In this document: in pieces, positions 24,419-35,361 of the stretch
Layout of the letters: each line of letters starts with the position of its first letter
How positions within the stretch are numbered: position 1 is the stretch's first letter
NCBI GenBank assembly: GCA_963978905.1
Contig: OZ022260.1
Coordinates: forward strand, 15,055,725 to 15,119,724
Length of the DNA stretch: 64,000 nucleotides
Source: Trichostrongylus colubriformis
Lineage: Eukaryota > Nematoda > Chromadorea > Rhabditida > Trichostrongylidae
Direction of reading: 5' to 3'
The notes under the pieces: model-generated
Database searches by the model: none
Seen by the model: only the letters and a program-made list of their open reading frames with translations
What the model was told of the DNA's origin: nothing
Position numbers and translations under genes: made by a program

Positions 24419-24587
24419 TATACTCCATTTCGGAGCGCCTGATAGGGCGTGGCTTACGGACATGAATGAGTGGCGAGAGTGAGAGTGCGTGGCAAGAGTT
24501 AGAGTGTGTGGCTGAGTGAAGCGTTTGATACACTGTCACCCAAGTCCATAGGCCACGCCCTATCAGGCGCTCCGAAATGGAATGTAC
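24419..24587. repeat. Fold-back MITE, family M2 (copy 2)
   Basis: Arms tccatttcggagcgcctgat / atcaggcgctccgaaatgga are a near-perfect inverted repeat. Confidence 0.85.
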
Positions 24588-24887
24588 ATGGTAGGGTTGC
24601 AAAATTGATAACGCACGTATATTCCAGCTTTTGAAGAGTGATTCTCGTGATAATGTGATTGAGAAGGGCAAAAGTCCGAAAAAGATTCCTCCGGGGTGGT
24701 TGCCAGCCCCATTCAATTCAGCTGACGCCAACCATTGAGCAGTGATTGATTTCACATGCTTCATCTTTCTAACTGCACTTGCTAGTTGACTCAGTTATCT
24801 GTCAGGGACTGTTCCCACGTCTACATGCTGGGACAGCTAGAATCATTGAACAAATATCACAGGGAGGGAATGTGAAAGTATCGTATT

Positions 24888-25053
24888 AAGCCGCGTTTAT
24901 ACTTTGCGACGACAGAGGTGGCTGCGTTTACAGGCAGTGAGGCAGAGTGGCACGGGGGGAGGTGCAGGGACAACGCAGGAAACGAGGCAGGGTGGCACTG
25001 GAGGAGACGCAGAGACACGCTGCCGCCACCACCGCAAAGTGTGAACGAGTACC
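24888..25053. repeat. Fold-back MITE, family M1 (copy 3)
   Basis: Starts agccgcgtttatactttgcg and returns as cgcaaagtgtgaacg, with the family's core blocks. Confidence 0.75.
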
Positions 25054-25466
25054 CAAGAGGCCACAAGATCATGTAATGAACCTTAACACCAATTGCTTCG
25101 AAGGATGTGGGCACCGTAAGCGTGTGGGTGGAACGACCAGAGGTATTGCGGACCGCTCATTGATGGGGTTCTAGTAGTTCCACGGTCACCGCCGTCATTC
25201 ATCGTTCGCACCTATCCATCTATCTTTGTCTTTTTACTCCATTATTACTTCACGACTGTTTTTGCATAAAATCTTTTCAGAGGAAAGCGACCGAAGAATG
25301 GCGCGTAAGGTGGAAGCACACAACGGCAGCGTACACAGAAACAGTTTGTGAACAAGCGGTTCACAAAATTGTACGACAGTCATCGAGGTACGAATGGTTC
25401 ACGAACACAACTGTTCCGTGGGCGGATGCAATGGTTTAATAATGAACAGAACGCCCCCTTGCGAAT

Positions 25467-25952
25467 TTAGTCCTCATCAATAAAACCTGCATCGGGCGCA
25501 AAGGTCAGGCCCCAGATTGATAAGGTGCCTTTCTCTATCTTTGCTGTCTGGTTCGAAAACGCCGTTATGGCTTCTCGACCACAAAGGTCCTGAATTAGGA
25601 TCATCATTCCTGATTGTTCTCTTATATTTCGCACTGTTGATTCGCACAACCGGTTTTGTGGCATGGTGGCTCTCATGTCACCTTGCCATCCACAGAAATG
25701 CGCAAACACCTTACCTATGGTTGGCTCCCTGTTGTTTGTGTGTACGCACCAGACCCTGTTTTGTTTTCGCTGTTGAATTTCTATCTGAAGGGTCTTTGAG
25801 GATTTCATGCTTTGGCAAATCGAGAAATTCATTGGAAAACTCAATTTCAGATGTTTCGAACGGTTCTTTTTGTATCGTTGCTCGGCGCTCTTGTCTCTTT
25901 CGTCTTCAAAATAATGTGAGTATAAAATATGGCAGCTGTATGGTACCCTCAA
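25467..25952 (-). other. Unassigned 161-codon open frame
   Basis: Open on minus and overlapping a 160-codon plus frame and exon 1 of the paraoxonase gene. No motif, signal peptide or clear splice site was seen. It is probably a chance frame, kept here because of its length. Confidence 0.2.
25849..25850 (+). promoter_or_regulatory. Probable spliced-leader acceptor of the paraoxonase gene
   Basis: CAATTTCAG abuts the ATG at 25851, so the exon can have no upstream cis-spliced coding partner that uses another start. Confidence 0.65.
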
Positions 25953-28900
25953 ACTTTGTCAATCGTCTTTTTAGCTCCTCCGTCTCCGTAAGAGACTGAA
26001 ATCAAAGAGCAATGCGAGAGTTACCCACTTTTTATTTGATTTTTCGACCGACATATGAAACGAACCCAGGTGTCCGGACCGGAACATGCTTAGGCTTGGG
26101 TCAAGGGGACGGGGGTGGTCGTGTTCTTCAGTCTTAGACCACTGTTCTTCGACAACCACGCATCGAGGAGATTTCGGACCGGTGAGGTGAACTCAAAAAA
26201 TTTCAATCGATAATCGCACTTTGTAATGGGTAGCAATATTACCTATGTAGTGCAGGATACCTTCGAAGTTTGTCATAACCCTTCGCCTTCTCTGAATTCG
26301 CGAGATCATTCAGACCCAAAGAACAAGTTATGATTGTCGCTTTTTTATCTTTGAAGTCTAAAGAGATATCCTAATGAGCTTCGGTGCTAGATTGCGCCAT
26401 GCATCCGAGCTTCATGTGAACTTCAAAGAACATGGTTTATCCACGGAGTTCGAGAAGCGTAAAGCCACGTCAAAAAGGAGCGACCCCTCTTGTTTTTCAT
26501 ATCCCTGCTGGGAGCTCAGGGGTCTTTGTTTTTCTTGGACTAGCTAGGGAACGGCTACAGTGTAATTTCAGTATTTTATAAACCACTACAGAGTTCTCTG
26601 AATTGGTTCTTTCGAATTTTATGTGAATTCATCGGACGAGACTGTTAAATCACAGCTGCCAAAAGTTGTGGGGGTAATGCACATAGTGAAGTAGGCTTAT
26701 TGATGGACAGAAGCAGAATTGAGCCGTTCATGATTCAAAAATAAATAATTAAATAAATGAATCGATAAATAATGGCTACTACATACTTGACTCGCACTGT
26801 ACGCTAGAAGTCGGTTTTGTCAAATTGTTAACGAATCGGTGTTCCGGCGATCAGTCAAAGTACGACGAATGATCGATAATGGTGTCAAAGAACAATTTGG
26901 AGTGTTTGTTGGCTTTTTGCCAACTCGGCTTCACCTAAAATCGTGGGAGTCCACTACCGCATTGCGATCTTTGTTCCCCATATCCCACTTGGTTTCTGGC
27001 AACCTTCATGTATGAAATCTGAAAAGTACAGTCAGCGGCTCATGTTTCACTGTGCGCCATGCCTTGACTTTCCAGATGAGATTCGACCGTACAGTTTACA
27101 TTTCACTAAATAATTCTTGCTTATATACATGTGACTGGTACAGAATCATTAAGTCTAGGAACGGTATCAGGCAGCTAGCTCCTTCCCCTCATTTCGAGCA
27201 AGCATTACCTCCTCTGAAAAGGTTACTTCATATCCCCTCCTTCCCATGAATTAGAATTCAAAGCTTAACCACTTTCAGGATGAGGGATTGATAGAATGAT
27301 TTGGTGCTCTCTATACACCGAATACTCATTTATTTATTCAGTCGTTTAGAACGGTGCACAAGATACACGATCATGCCCCTTCGAAACCATCACAATACGT
27401 CCTTCCCATCAAGGATTCTTCGACCAAAAATTGACCCTGATATGGTTCTAGGTTGCCTTCTCACGGTCCGTTTTTGCGAACCGGACAAGTGATAAGCACA
27501 TCTGGTCACTACGCCATGTACTCAATCTCTAGCAGTGGCAGTAGACCGTAGTCACACAGAAATGTTGTTTGTGTTGATTTTCTTTACAGTTTACAGTATC
27601 AAGGAATGATGGAGGATGTCAGCAACCTTTGCTCCCATCAAAGTTAATGTTATGTGACATATATTGGCTCATTCCGTGACTATCATCATTGATACCTCAT
27701 CATTTATTACACAAAATCGCGCGATGCAATGGAAGGGAGGTCGATTTGCGATTGCAGAAAGAATTCTTTTGAAAGGCGATGCCTCTGATGGAAAAGGTGG
27801 TTGATAGCTGAGATGCTTCACTTAACGATATGGGAATGAGAAATATTTATGATATTATTGGTTTCTAATAGCTGCTGATTTCCGCCGCAGCCAGCGATGC
27901 GAAACTTGTTACAAGTATGCTGAGTTATGGACAAAAGCTTCGGTCTCTGACGAGACTCGAACCCACGCTCCATGTTTTTCGAGCATATGTGCTAATCCGC
28001 TACACTACCGAGACACCTTTCAAACTTAGCTTTTGTATAGTATATTTATCATAGCTTATCAGCACTCACACGTATAACGTGATGAGCCGATTGGCCAATA
28101 TCGACATCGAACCGAGAAGCTGAAAGCTCGAGTAGATATTGATTTTGATATTTTTGATTTTTGATAACTGCTGATTATCACCGCAGCCCGCGATGCGAAG
28201 GTGACTACAAGGCCTCGGGGGGTCTCGGTAGTGTAATGGATTAGCACATATGCCCTTAAAGCATGGAGTGCGGGATCGAGTACCGTCCGAGACCGGAGCT
28301 TTTGCCCATACACAGCATACTTGTAACAACTTCCGCATCGCTTTCACGGTTCGTTGCCGATATTGGCCAACTGGCTCAACACGTTATACGTGTGAGTGCT
28401 GATTGGCTATAATAAATTTACCATTCAGAAAATTAATTGAGGTGGAAGGGGTCGGTAGTGTAATGGACTAGCACATATGCCCTGAAAGCATGGAATGCGA
28501 AAACGAATCCCGTCTGAGAACGAAGCTTTTGCCCATAACTGCATACTTGGAATAAGGAGTGTTTATCAAGCCCTATTGAGATGAACCACGCATTCCACTT
28601 CGGTTCAGTATGTAGTGGCATTAAATCACGGCTTGGTCTATACAACGACTTGCGCGGGCCAGCTGATGTGCAAGTCAGCCTTTTTAACCTCCCGGATGAG
28701 TCTGATACTCATTCACAGCCAAGTTTCTGAAGGTTTTGGTCGTTCTGATGGGGCATGAATCCATGAGTTGAATACGGTCCGTACTAGGGTTAGCGGCGCT
28801 ACTGGACACCACACCGCCACCATTCCTTGTCTCATTTCACAAGCTTGAAGTTGGCTAATCAAATCGAAGAATTTTTTCCTAATTTTGAAAATTTGAGACA

Positions 28901-31900
28901 ATTATTACCATTCGGTACTACTACGAGAGAATTCAGCTCAAAGAATATGTATGAACAAGAAGGGATTTAGCTTCTCTTTTTCATGTCGTTGTGATGGTGA
29001 ACCTACGACGAAATATTATGCCTACCGCCGCTGTTTTCCAATCCCATTTCAACAAGAATGCAAAGAAGTTGCGCTTGTACTGAGATGTTGTCAGAACAAT
29101 GAGAAGCGACCTCGGGGAGGATTTCGTTAACAAGTAACCAGCCAGGCTTTGCAATCACCCTACACCTATGCTCAGCGTACCCATTGCCTTTGAGCGAAAT
29201 ACCTCGTACCAGCATCATTTTGCATAGCTCAGCCCTTCTCTAGCTATTAAGTGAAAAGTCAAATCCAGCTTTTATAGCGAAGATTAGGCCTTAGTTTGTG
29301 AAAAAAGATTTTACTTCCTACATTCATCTGCATTGACATATCGAGACATCCGATATTTGGAAACCGAAAAAAATTCCAGAACTAATTTTTCAAACCGAGA
29401 GAAGAAATAAGATAAAATATGCATTCGAAGTCAGCTCATGGTGTTGATGTGGTTTATGGCTCCATCGCTCATGTAGGAGCACCGACGACGGCCCTCGTGG
29501 GGAAGGAAAAATTGAAGCCGTTCTCGGAAGGTCCATTCTTTATAGAAGACGTAGAGAATAGAATAATCTAATAAAACATGAAATTGTACCGGGTGCCCTC
29601 TTCATGAATCCCATCTAGAGTTTTTTGGAGGCATCTTGAAATTTGCAAATGTTGCAAAAATTATCCTACACCTTACTATTTTTTCAGGCTGATGCTGGAC
29701 ATTAACAAAACGGTGTACAATCACCGACCAGGAGCATGTAGAAAGATCGAGGGCATCAGTGAGTACACATTATGAGACCAGAAGTCTCTCGAATTGGCGG
29801 TGTAACCGATTAATTCAGAGTACGGAGCTGAAGACATCACATTGTTGGAAGAAGAGGGCATCGCTATAGTCACTTCGGGTATCGTCTACCTAACACCGCG
29901 CAAAAAGGTTCGTTAGCTACGATCCAGGTCTAGCGTTGGTCAGTGGTACCTCGTAGTGACGTGAGTTCCACCGCTAAAGGAATCGTGAACGCAAAAACGA
30001 GTTTCTCTGTTACCTATATAGTTATGTTGCATTTGTATAAGGTTGTTCCAAAAGTCTTGTAGTATTTTTTCGATCATCACTTTTTATTTTCTTTTTGTCC
30101 AACGAATAACAATTAGGCAACAACGTATTGACCATTGTTATCGGCAACCCTCTGCCACTTTATAGGAAAATCGTTGATTCCTCCCAGAACTCTGGGTTTT
30201 GAGAGTCGAAGAAGTCAGCGATCGCCTTCGCAAGCAAGTCATAATCAACGAATTTTCTCTTGGCCAGGAAGGATTCGAGAGGATGGGTAAGGTGAAAGCC
30301 AGAAGGAGCAATGTCTGGAGAGTATGGTGGGTGGGGCAGCACATCCCAGCCGAGCTCCTATAACTTGGCCTGGGTACTTTTCGCGAAATGGGAGCGGGCG
30401 TCGTCATGAAGAAGGGTGACTGCGGACCTTTTCCGGCACTTTTCTCGAACAAGGACAGCGAGCTGCTGGAGCTGGTAGGTGCATACGGCAGCGGTGACTG
30501 TCTCGCCTTGTACCAGCACCTCGCGGAAAAGCATTCCTCCCTTGTCCCAGAACCAGCACAGTCCCAAGCGTGGTTTGTCTTTCATGTCAACCTCGCCGTT
30601 GCTGAAGCTGATGAACCAGCGGCGCACGGTCACGTAGCTCACACATCCCTTGCCCAATGCAGCGCTGATGGAGTGGCAAGCTTCCATCGCTTTAGTGCCG
30701 CAGGACCACCCACAGAAGATGACACCGCGTGCTGGGTGGGTATCGATTACGGGCATTGTAGCTCTCTCCACGGGATCTGGTGGGTCAATACATATTTCCT
30801 AGAAAGCTTAGAAAACGTTCTACCATATTCCTGAACCGCCTGGACCTGCCTCGAAGTGAACAAGAGTTGCTGATTTTTTGGAAAAATACTACAAGACTTT
30901 TGGAACAACCTAATACATGTAATAAGGACCACAGGCTCCGGCTAACGTACAGCTCCTCAAAATGTGGACGGGCGCCCTTGTAGTGTCCGCTCCGTTTGCG
31001 CCACGGTCGGAAATGCAAAGGACTGCTTACGTAGCCTCCTGTTCCCATTATGCGTCTCCAGCCCGGCGGACGACGGGGCGGGCACTTACTGTGAGATACA
31101 GCCCTGCCGACATACAGCACAAATATTGGTAGCGGGAAAACACGTCGTCAATCGATAATCACCTAAGTGCAATCATTGATTTATTATCGATCGACGACCT
31201 TGGAGCCATCCAGGCCGAGATATCCCCTAGAGCGCGCAGTTGACAAGTATACTCGACTAATACTTGAAAATTGAAAGCCCTTCGAAAGGCCAAAATCCCC
31301 TTCCAAACGTAAAATACGAACCTGCCACCGAAGATTCCTGACCCAAACCTGGCCCTGGTCAGTTCCCATTCTAATGAGTGACTAAATGCCTTCTTATTTT
31401 GATCGAGCCCTCAGCACCGCTCATGGATACATCTCATGCTTGACGAGGTCAAAAGATGGCTCTGCTGGGATTCGACTCACCTTCTTAGGCCGCGTTCATA
31501 CTCAGCGACGTCGGGGCATTACCGTGTACAGGTAGCGAGGCAGAGTGGCACGGGGAAGGTGAAGAAGAGACGGCGCAGGCAACGAGGCAGGATGGCAATG
31601 GCGGAGACGCAGAGACATGCAGGCACGTCCGGTCGCCACATCGCAGAGTATGAACGCGACCTGATGTCAGACTTGCTAACAAATATCAAGCTGCACACCG
31701 CTCACACGCATCTGCACAATTTCGCGTGCTGTTCAGCGATTCTCGAATTCTGCGATGCTGTGGCTGCCGGAGGCTTCGTGACGTTGTAAAATTGAAATTA
31801 ATAGACCTGACGGAATTTTGATTTATTTTTCCTATTATTATATCTAAACTGGATTTATTTTTTATTCCGACTTCGCAAAACAGCAATGTAATATCCTCAA

Positions 31901-34458
31901 ATTCCAGGAAGACCGATTTTACATCTTGTTTGCTCTAGATTCACCCTAAAAATCGGGTTTTATAAACAAGCATCATGGATCGTATGGAAAAAGCTAAAAG
32001 TATTATTTGAGGAAGTAAAAGGCCAACTGTTCCTTTACGATTTCCATCAGAAAGATACGTATAAGGTCGAAACGTTGAAGATAAATGGAAAATATGATCG
32101 GGTGAGCAGAAAGATATATAATTTGAAATTTATCAATACTCAGAATGAAAACAAGGAATTCAGGAAAATTTCCATCCACATGGCATTTCCCACGTCATCA
32201 CTGCCACCGGAGCTCGACTGTTCGTCATCTCCCATACGAATGATTTCAAACATTCGGTACTGGTATTCGATTGGCATCGCAAAAATCGTCTCCAACTTGA
32301 TCTGGTCCGAAATATCACAGACGAAAAATTCACAAGGTACTTTCGAATTTTTCTATGCCTAAACTTATTTTACTAAAGACCAATTTTGAAGACCAAATGA
32401 TCTGGTGGCGATCGACAAAGACTCGTTTATACTTACGAATGACGGCTACTCACACAGTGCTATTCCACATTTGTTGGAAATTATTACATCCTATCCTAGT
32501 GGAAGTGTGGTGCACTACGACGGAAAGGTGGGTTCCATCTTGTACTGACCGCTTCCAGTGCACGGTGTGACATTTATGCTCGTATTACTGGTTTTGGGCT
32601 ATGCGCGCGTAAAATCAATAACCATTTTACATCATGATAACAAGCACCGGATCAAATGAAATACGAAATTCGCATAAAAAAAATTCGTGGAGTTCTGAAA
32701 TGCTCCAATAAAATTATCCACTAAGTCCATCTATACCTAGGTCAAAAAGAGTCGAACAAGGAATAAAAATTCAATAGTTTCTCTTCATTTTTCAGTATTC
32801 AGTACTATGCGCTTGTTTTCAGACTAGCACCTATATGCTTCCAAGATCAGTTTCCCCAAATGGCATCATACTCAACAAGGAACGCACACATGTCATCATT
32901 TCACACATCAACAACGAAATCGTTTCCGTTTACAAACTGAACCATGTAAGCTATTGATCCATAAATTACCGTAAAAAACCGAAAAATAAATGTTGCAGAA
33001 ACATCACTCGCTTACTCATGTGGTAGATGTACCACTGCTGACATCTGCTGACAATTTCTGCCTTGACAGATCAGGAGCCGTTTGGACTGTGGGTCCCGAA
33101 AGGATTGCTGGGCTAAATTTATACCAAGTGTTGTGATTTTCAGGGTGCCCATCCTGTGATGAAAGATGCATTTTCTCTTCTGTCAAATTTCGACGACGCT
33201 ACGGCCACAGCACCATCACAGGTTCACAAAAAAGCTTAATCATAACTGTAAATTGCTACAAGGATGCTAAGTTACGGGCAAAAGCTTCAGACTTGGACGG
33301 GACTCGCATCCGCACTCCATGCTTTTCGGACATACATATGTGCTATCCATTACACTACCGAGACTCCTCTCACCTTCAAGACAGTAATAGGGGTAATGTG
33401 GGTAATGGGAACACCCAAACTGGTTCATAAACTGGGTCATGCAAGTGAAAGCTAGAGGTCTAAAAAGACTATATGTGGCAAAATTCCGAGAAAAAGAGTA
33501 CCTCCGGGCTTTATAAGAGCCGTCTCTACAGCTACCACTTGTTTTATGGTAGCCCGCCCTTTTTTCAGGGCGACCCGCCTATTTTAAAAATAAACTGCGG
33601 TAAGAGGGTCTTCCTTCTCGGGTTTTTGACCGTTCCATTCGGTTATTTCTTCACTTCCGTACTATTGAGCACTTCCACCTCCATATTTAATGATCCCTCC
33701 ATATTTGGCCCGAATTACCCCTATCGCTGCCTTTACCTCGAGTTCTGAATTGTACATTTACCAACTTAACCTTCGCATTGTAACAATTTTCGCATCGCGG
33801 TTGCGGTGAAAATCAGCAGCTATCAAAAATCAATACTGTGAAGTGCATTCTTCGAGAGTGTCCGCAAGTCTTGCATTGTTTTGGCCGCCACGTGACCAGC
33901 ATAGTCCTTGCCAGTTACGTCGCCTTCACACTTTGCGGTGATGCCGGCGGCAGGGCGTGGCTGCGTTCACAGGCAGCGAGGCAGAGTTGCACGGGCGGAG
34001 ACGCAGAGAAAAATGCAGCCGGCACTACCCCGCACTGGAAAGAATGGATGCGGTTTGATGCAGAGTCCGTCCTGTGGCCGTCAGCGCTGCAAAGTGTGGG
34101 AACTACGAGACTTGCACCGTATATTTCTGAGGCATATGCGTCAGAACACTCGAGCTGAGTCACTGCAGCACCCCAATTGGATGATAATTTTCCTTGTTTC
34201 GTTGTGAATGGTTTCTTACCTTTCGTAGGGTATATATAGATCTTTAAGCTTTTTGCAATGACCAAGTTTTTTTTTCTCCAGGTTTTGAAAATCGTCTTCT
34301 CGAAGGACTTCAAATCTTGGGAAATCACAGAGCCGTTCGCCGACGATGGACGGCTGATCTCGGCATCCTCCATAGCCGTTCCCTATGGTAATCAGTTGCT
34401 TATCGGATCCGTCTGCCGAGAACTTTTACACTGCGACATTTCACCCGAGACAGTCTAA
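25851..34458 (+). CDS. Paraoxonase/arylesterase family protein, catalytic type
   Basis: Calcium-dependent lactonase/arylesterase with a six-bladed propeller, held in membranes by an uncleaved N-terminal anchor. Ten phased exons: 25851-25915, 29688-29758, 29819-29907, 32012-32101, 32164-32336, 32392-32527, 32823-32945, 32999-33088, 33144-33221 and 34282-34458. They give 363 residues ending at TAA, the family's normal length. Residues 1-21 (MFRTVLFVSLLGALVSFVF..) are the anchor. Calcium ligands expected from human PON1 are present: E50-D51 in YGAEDI, N165 in PNDLVAI, N221 in SPNG, D267-N268 in SADNF. The catalytic-dyad His is H111 in FHPHGIS. C39 and C356 match the PON1 disulfide. Intron 1 is 3.8 kb with SINE copies; intron 3 holds a dead mariner and an M1 element. 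It converges with a non-catalytic paralogue. AATAAA lies 21 bases after the stop. Confidence 0.94.
27872..28020 (-). repeat. SINE-like element, family A (copy 2)
   Basis: Minus-strand tRNA-like segment with gtctcggtagtgtagcgg as A box and gggttcgagtctc as B box, preceded on plus by the family tail gctgagttatgg. Confidence 0.7.
28157..28330 (+). repeat. SINE-like element, family A (copy 3)
   Basis: Body gataactgctgattatcacc, a tRNA-like segment with a perfect 7-bp acceptor-type stem (gtctcgg/ccgagac), and the tail gcttttgcccatacacagc. Confidence 0.75.
28441..28556 (+). repeat. SINE-like element, family A (copy 4)
   Basis: gtcggtagtgtaatggac starts a degenerate tRNA-like segment, followed by gcttttgcccataactgc. 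It lacks the left body. Confidence 0.65.
28590..28815 (-). repeat. SINE-like element, family B (copy 2, degenerate)
   Basis: Shares cttgcgcgggccagctgatg, caagtcag and cccggatgag with the better family-B copies; the tRNA-like head is eroded. Confidence 0.5.
29419..29680. repeat. Dispersed repeat, family R7 (copy 1)
   Basis: Shares the order gaagt..agctcatggtg, gtggggaa, aaaattatcct with 57640-57915. The open frame it contains at 29419 is therefore unlikely to be a gene. Confidence 0.4.
30040..30911 (-). mobile_element. Mariner-family transposon, internally deleted and inactive
   Basis: Terminal inverted repeats aggttgttccaaaagtcttg / caagacttttggaacaacct, flanked by TA-rich bases. Minus-strand transposase pieces occur in order: an HTH part (VSYVTVRRWFISFSNG), WFWDKGG at the first Asp block, LHDDARSH at the second, and LPHPPYSPDIAPSGFHL at the third. 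In mariner DD34D transposases the last Asp of PSD is catalytic; here it is Gly. A stretch between HTH and first Asp is missing, and the pieces lie in different frames. It sits in intron 3 of the paraoxonase gene. Confidence 0.88.
31486..31662. repeat. Fold-back MITE, family M1 (copy 4)
   Basis: taggccgcgttcatactc ... gagtatgaacgcgacct with the family core; inside paraoxonase intron 3. Confidence 0.8.
33248..33370 (-). repeat. SINE-like element, family A (copy 5)
   Basis: Minus-strand ggtagtgtaatgg and gcgagtcccgtcc, with the tail gcttttgcccgtaac. In paraoxonase intron 9. Confidence 0.65.
33379..33745. repeat. Dispersed repeat, family M5 (copy 2)
   Basis: Starts gacagtaataggggtaat and ends attacccctatcgctgcc, an imperfect terminal inverted repeat. 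Inside paraoxonase intron 9. Confidence 0.65.
33919..34100. repeat. Fold-back MITE, family M1 (copy 5)
   Basis: cacactttgcggtg at the left and gctgcaaagtgtg at the right enclose ggcagggcgtggctgcgttc and related core blocks. Confidence 0.65.
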
Positions 34459-34478
34459 ATGTACATAGTTCCTTTTTA

Positions 34479-34484
34479 AATAAA
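34479..34484 (+). terminator. Polyadenylation signal of the paraoxonase gene
   Basis: AATAAA about 20 bases downstream of the stop codon, followed by a T-rich stretch. Confidence 0.6.
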
Positions 34485-34769
34485 GATGTGTTTTTTTTTT
34501 GCAGGAGTTATACTGTAACGCACATTTTACTGAGTAAGTCTTTCTCCCAGCCCCAACGCTGAACTGGCGCATTCAAATGTCTGCGCGCCATCGCGATCTG
34601 ACGATAAGATAGATGTGAAATGCCAGACATCTTTCATATCTATCTTATCTAGCATCCCACTGGCATTCGAATGGGTGTGCCGTACAATTCCGGATGAACT
34701 GACACCAGTTTATTCGCTTTTAGTGGACGAAAATGACCTCCAAGTATCCAGGCCTCCGCACAAATATGT

Positions 34770-34903
34770 AAGGTGCGTTCATACTTCCCGGTGCTAGCAG
34801 CAGGGCGTGGCTGCGTGTCTCTGCGTCTCCGCCTGTGCCACTCTGCCTTACTGTCTGTGAATGCAGCGACGTCCCGCAGGCGCAAAGTATAACCGCGGCC
34901 TGG
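34770..34903. repeat. Fold-back MITE, family M1 (copy 6)
   Basis: aggtgcgttcatactt ... aaagtataaccgcggcct, in the gap between the two convergent paraoxonase-family genes. Confidence 0.7.
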
Positions 34904-35361
34904 GGCATTAGAATTTGCGACCGCACCCGCGTTTTAGGCAATCAAGCGATTAGGAGACAGAGCAAAACTAATGAGATACAAATCGATTGGGCGATGAGGC
35001 GACCAGACGCAGAGGGTAAGATACGTATGGAATGGATGAACCATGCGTCTGACCGCCTAATCGCCCGATAGATATCTTTTTCCTTCTGTATGATCTTTGA
35101 ATCGCGAACTATGAACAATGCGAAATGTGGTTCTCGCCTTGATACAGACTCGTCTAGATGATGACGATCATTTTTCGTAACGATCATGAATCTAGACCTT
35201 GTATTTTCTAGTTCATAATAACTCATACAAAAAACAACAAAAAAGGCAGCACACTGAAGTAAGTGGCAGGAGATCAAATAGGAGTATCACAGGCAATGAG
35301 GAACCATTCGAATTGTTGTACTGAACGAATGGGAAATATGCTATGAGAACAGAGTTCTCAA

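Larger units (their letters stand above)
25916..29687 (+). other. Paraoxonase intron 1
   Basis: Long intron with GTGAGT donor and TTTTTTCAG acceptor. It contains the SINE cluster at 27872-28556, a degenerate family-B repeat at 28590-28815 and a dispersed repeat at 29419-29680. Stretch 26000-27870 holds only short frames. Confidence 0.65.

Noticed and set aside
29419..29575. Plus frame starting MHSKSAHGVDVV as a possible first exon of the paraoxonase gene
   Set aside because: It ends in a stop, matches a dispersed repeat at 57640, and the true anchor exon at 25851 joins exon 2 in phase.
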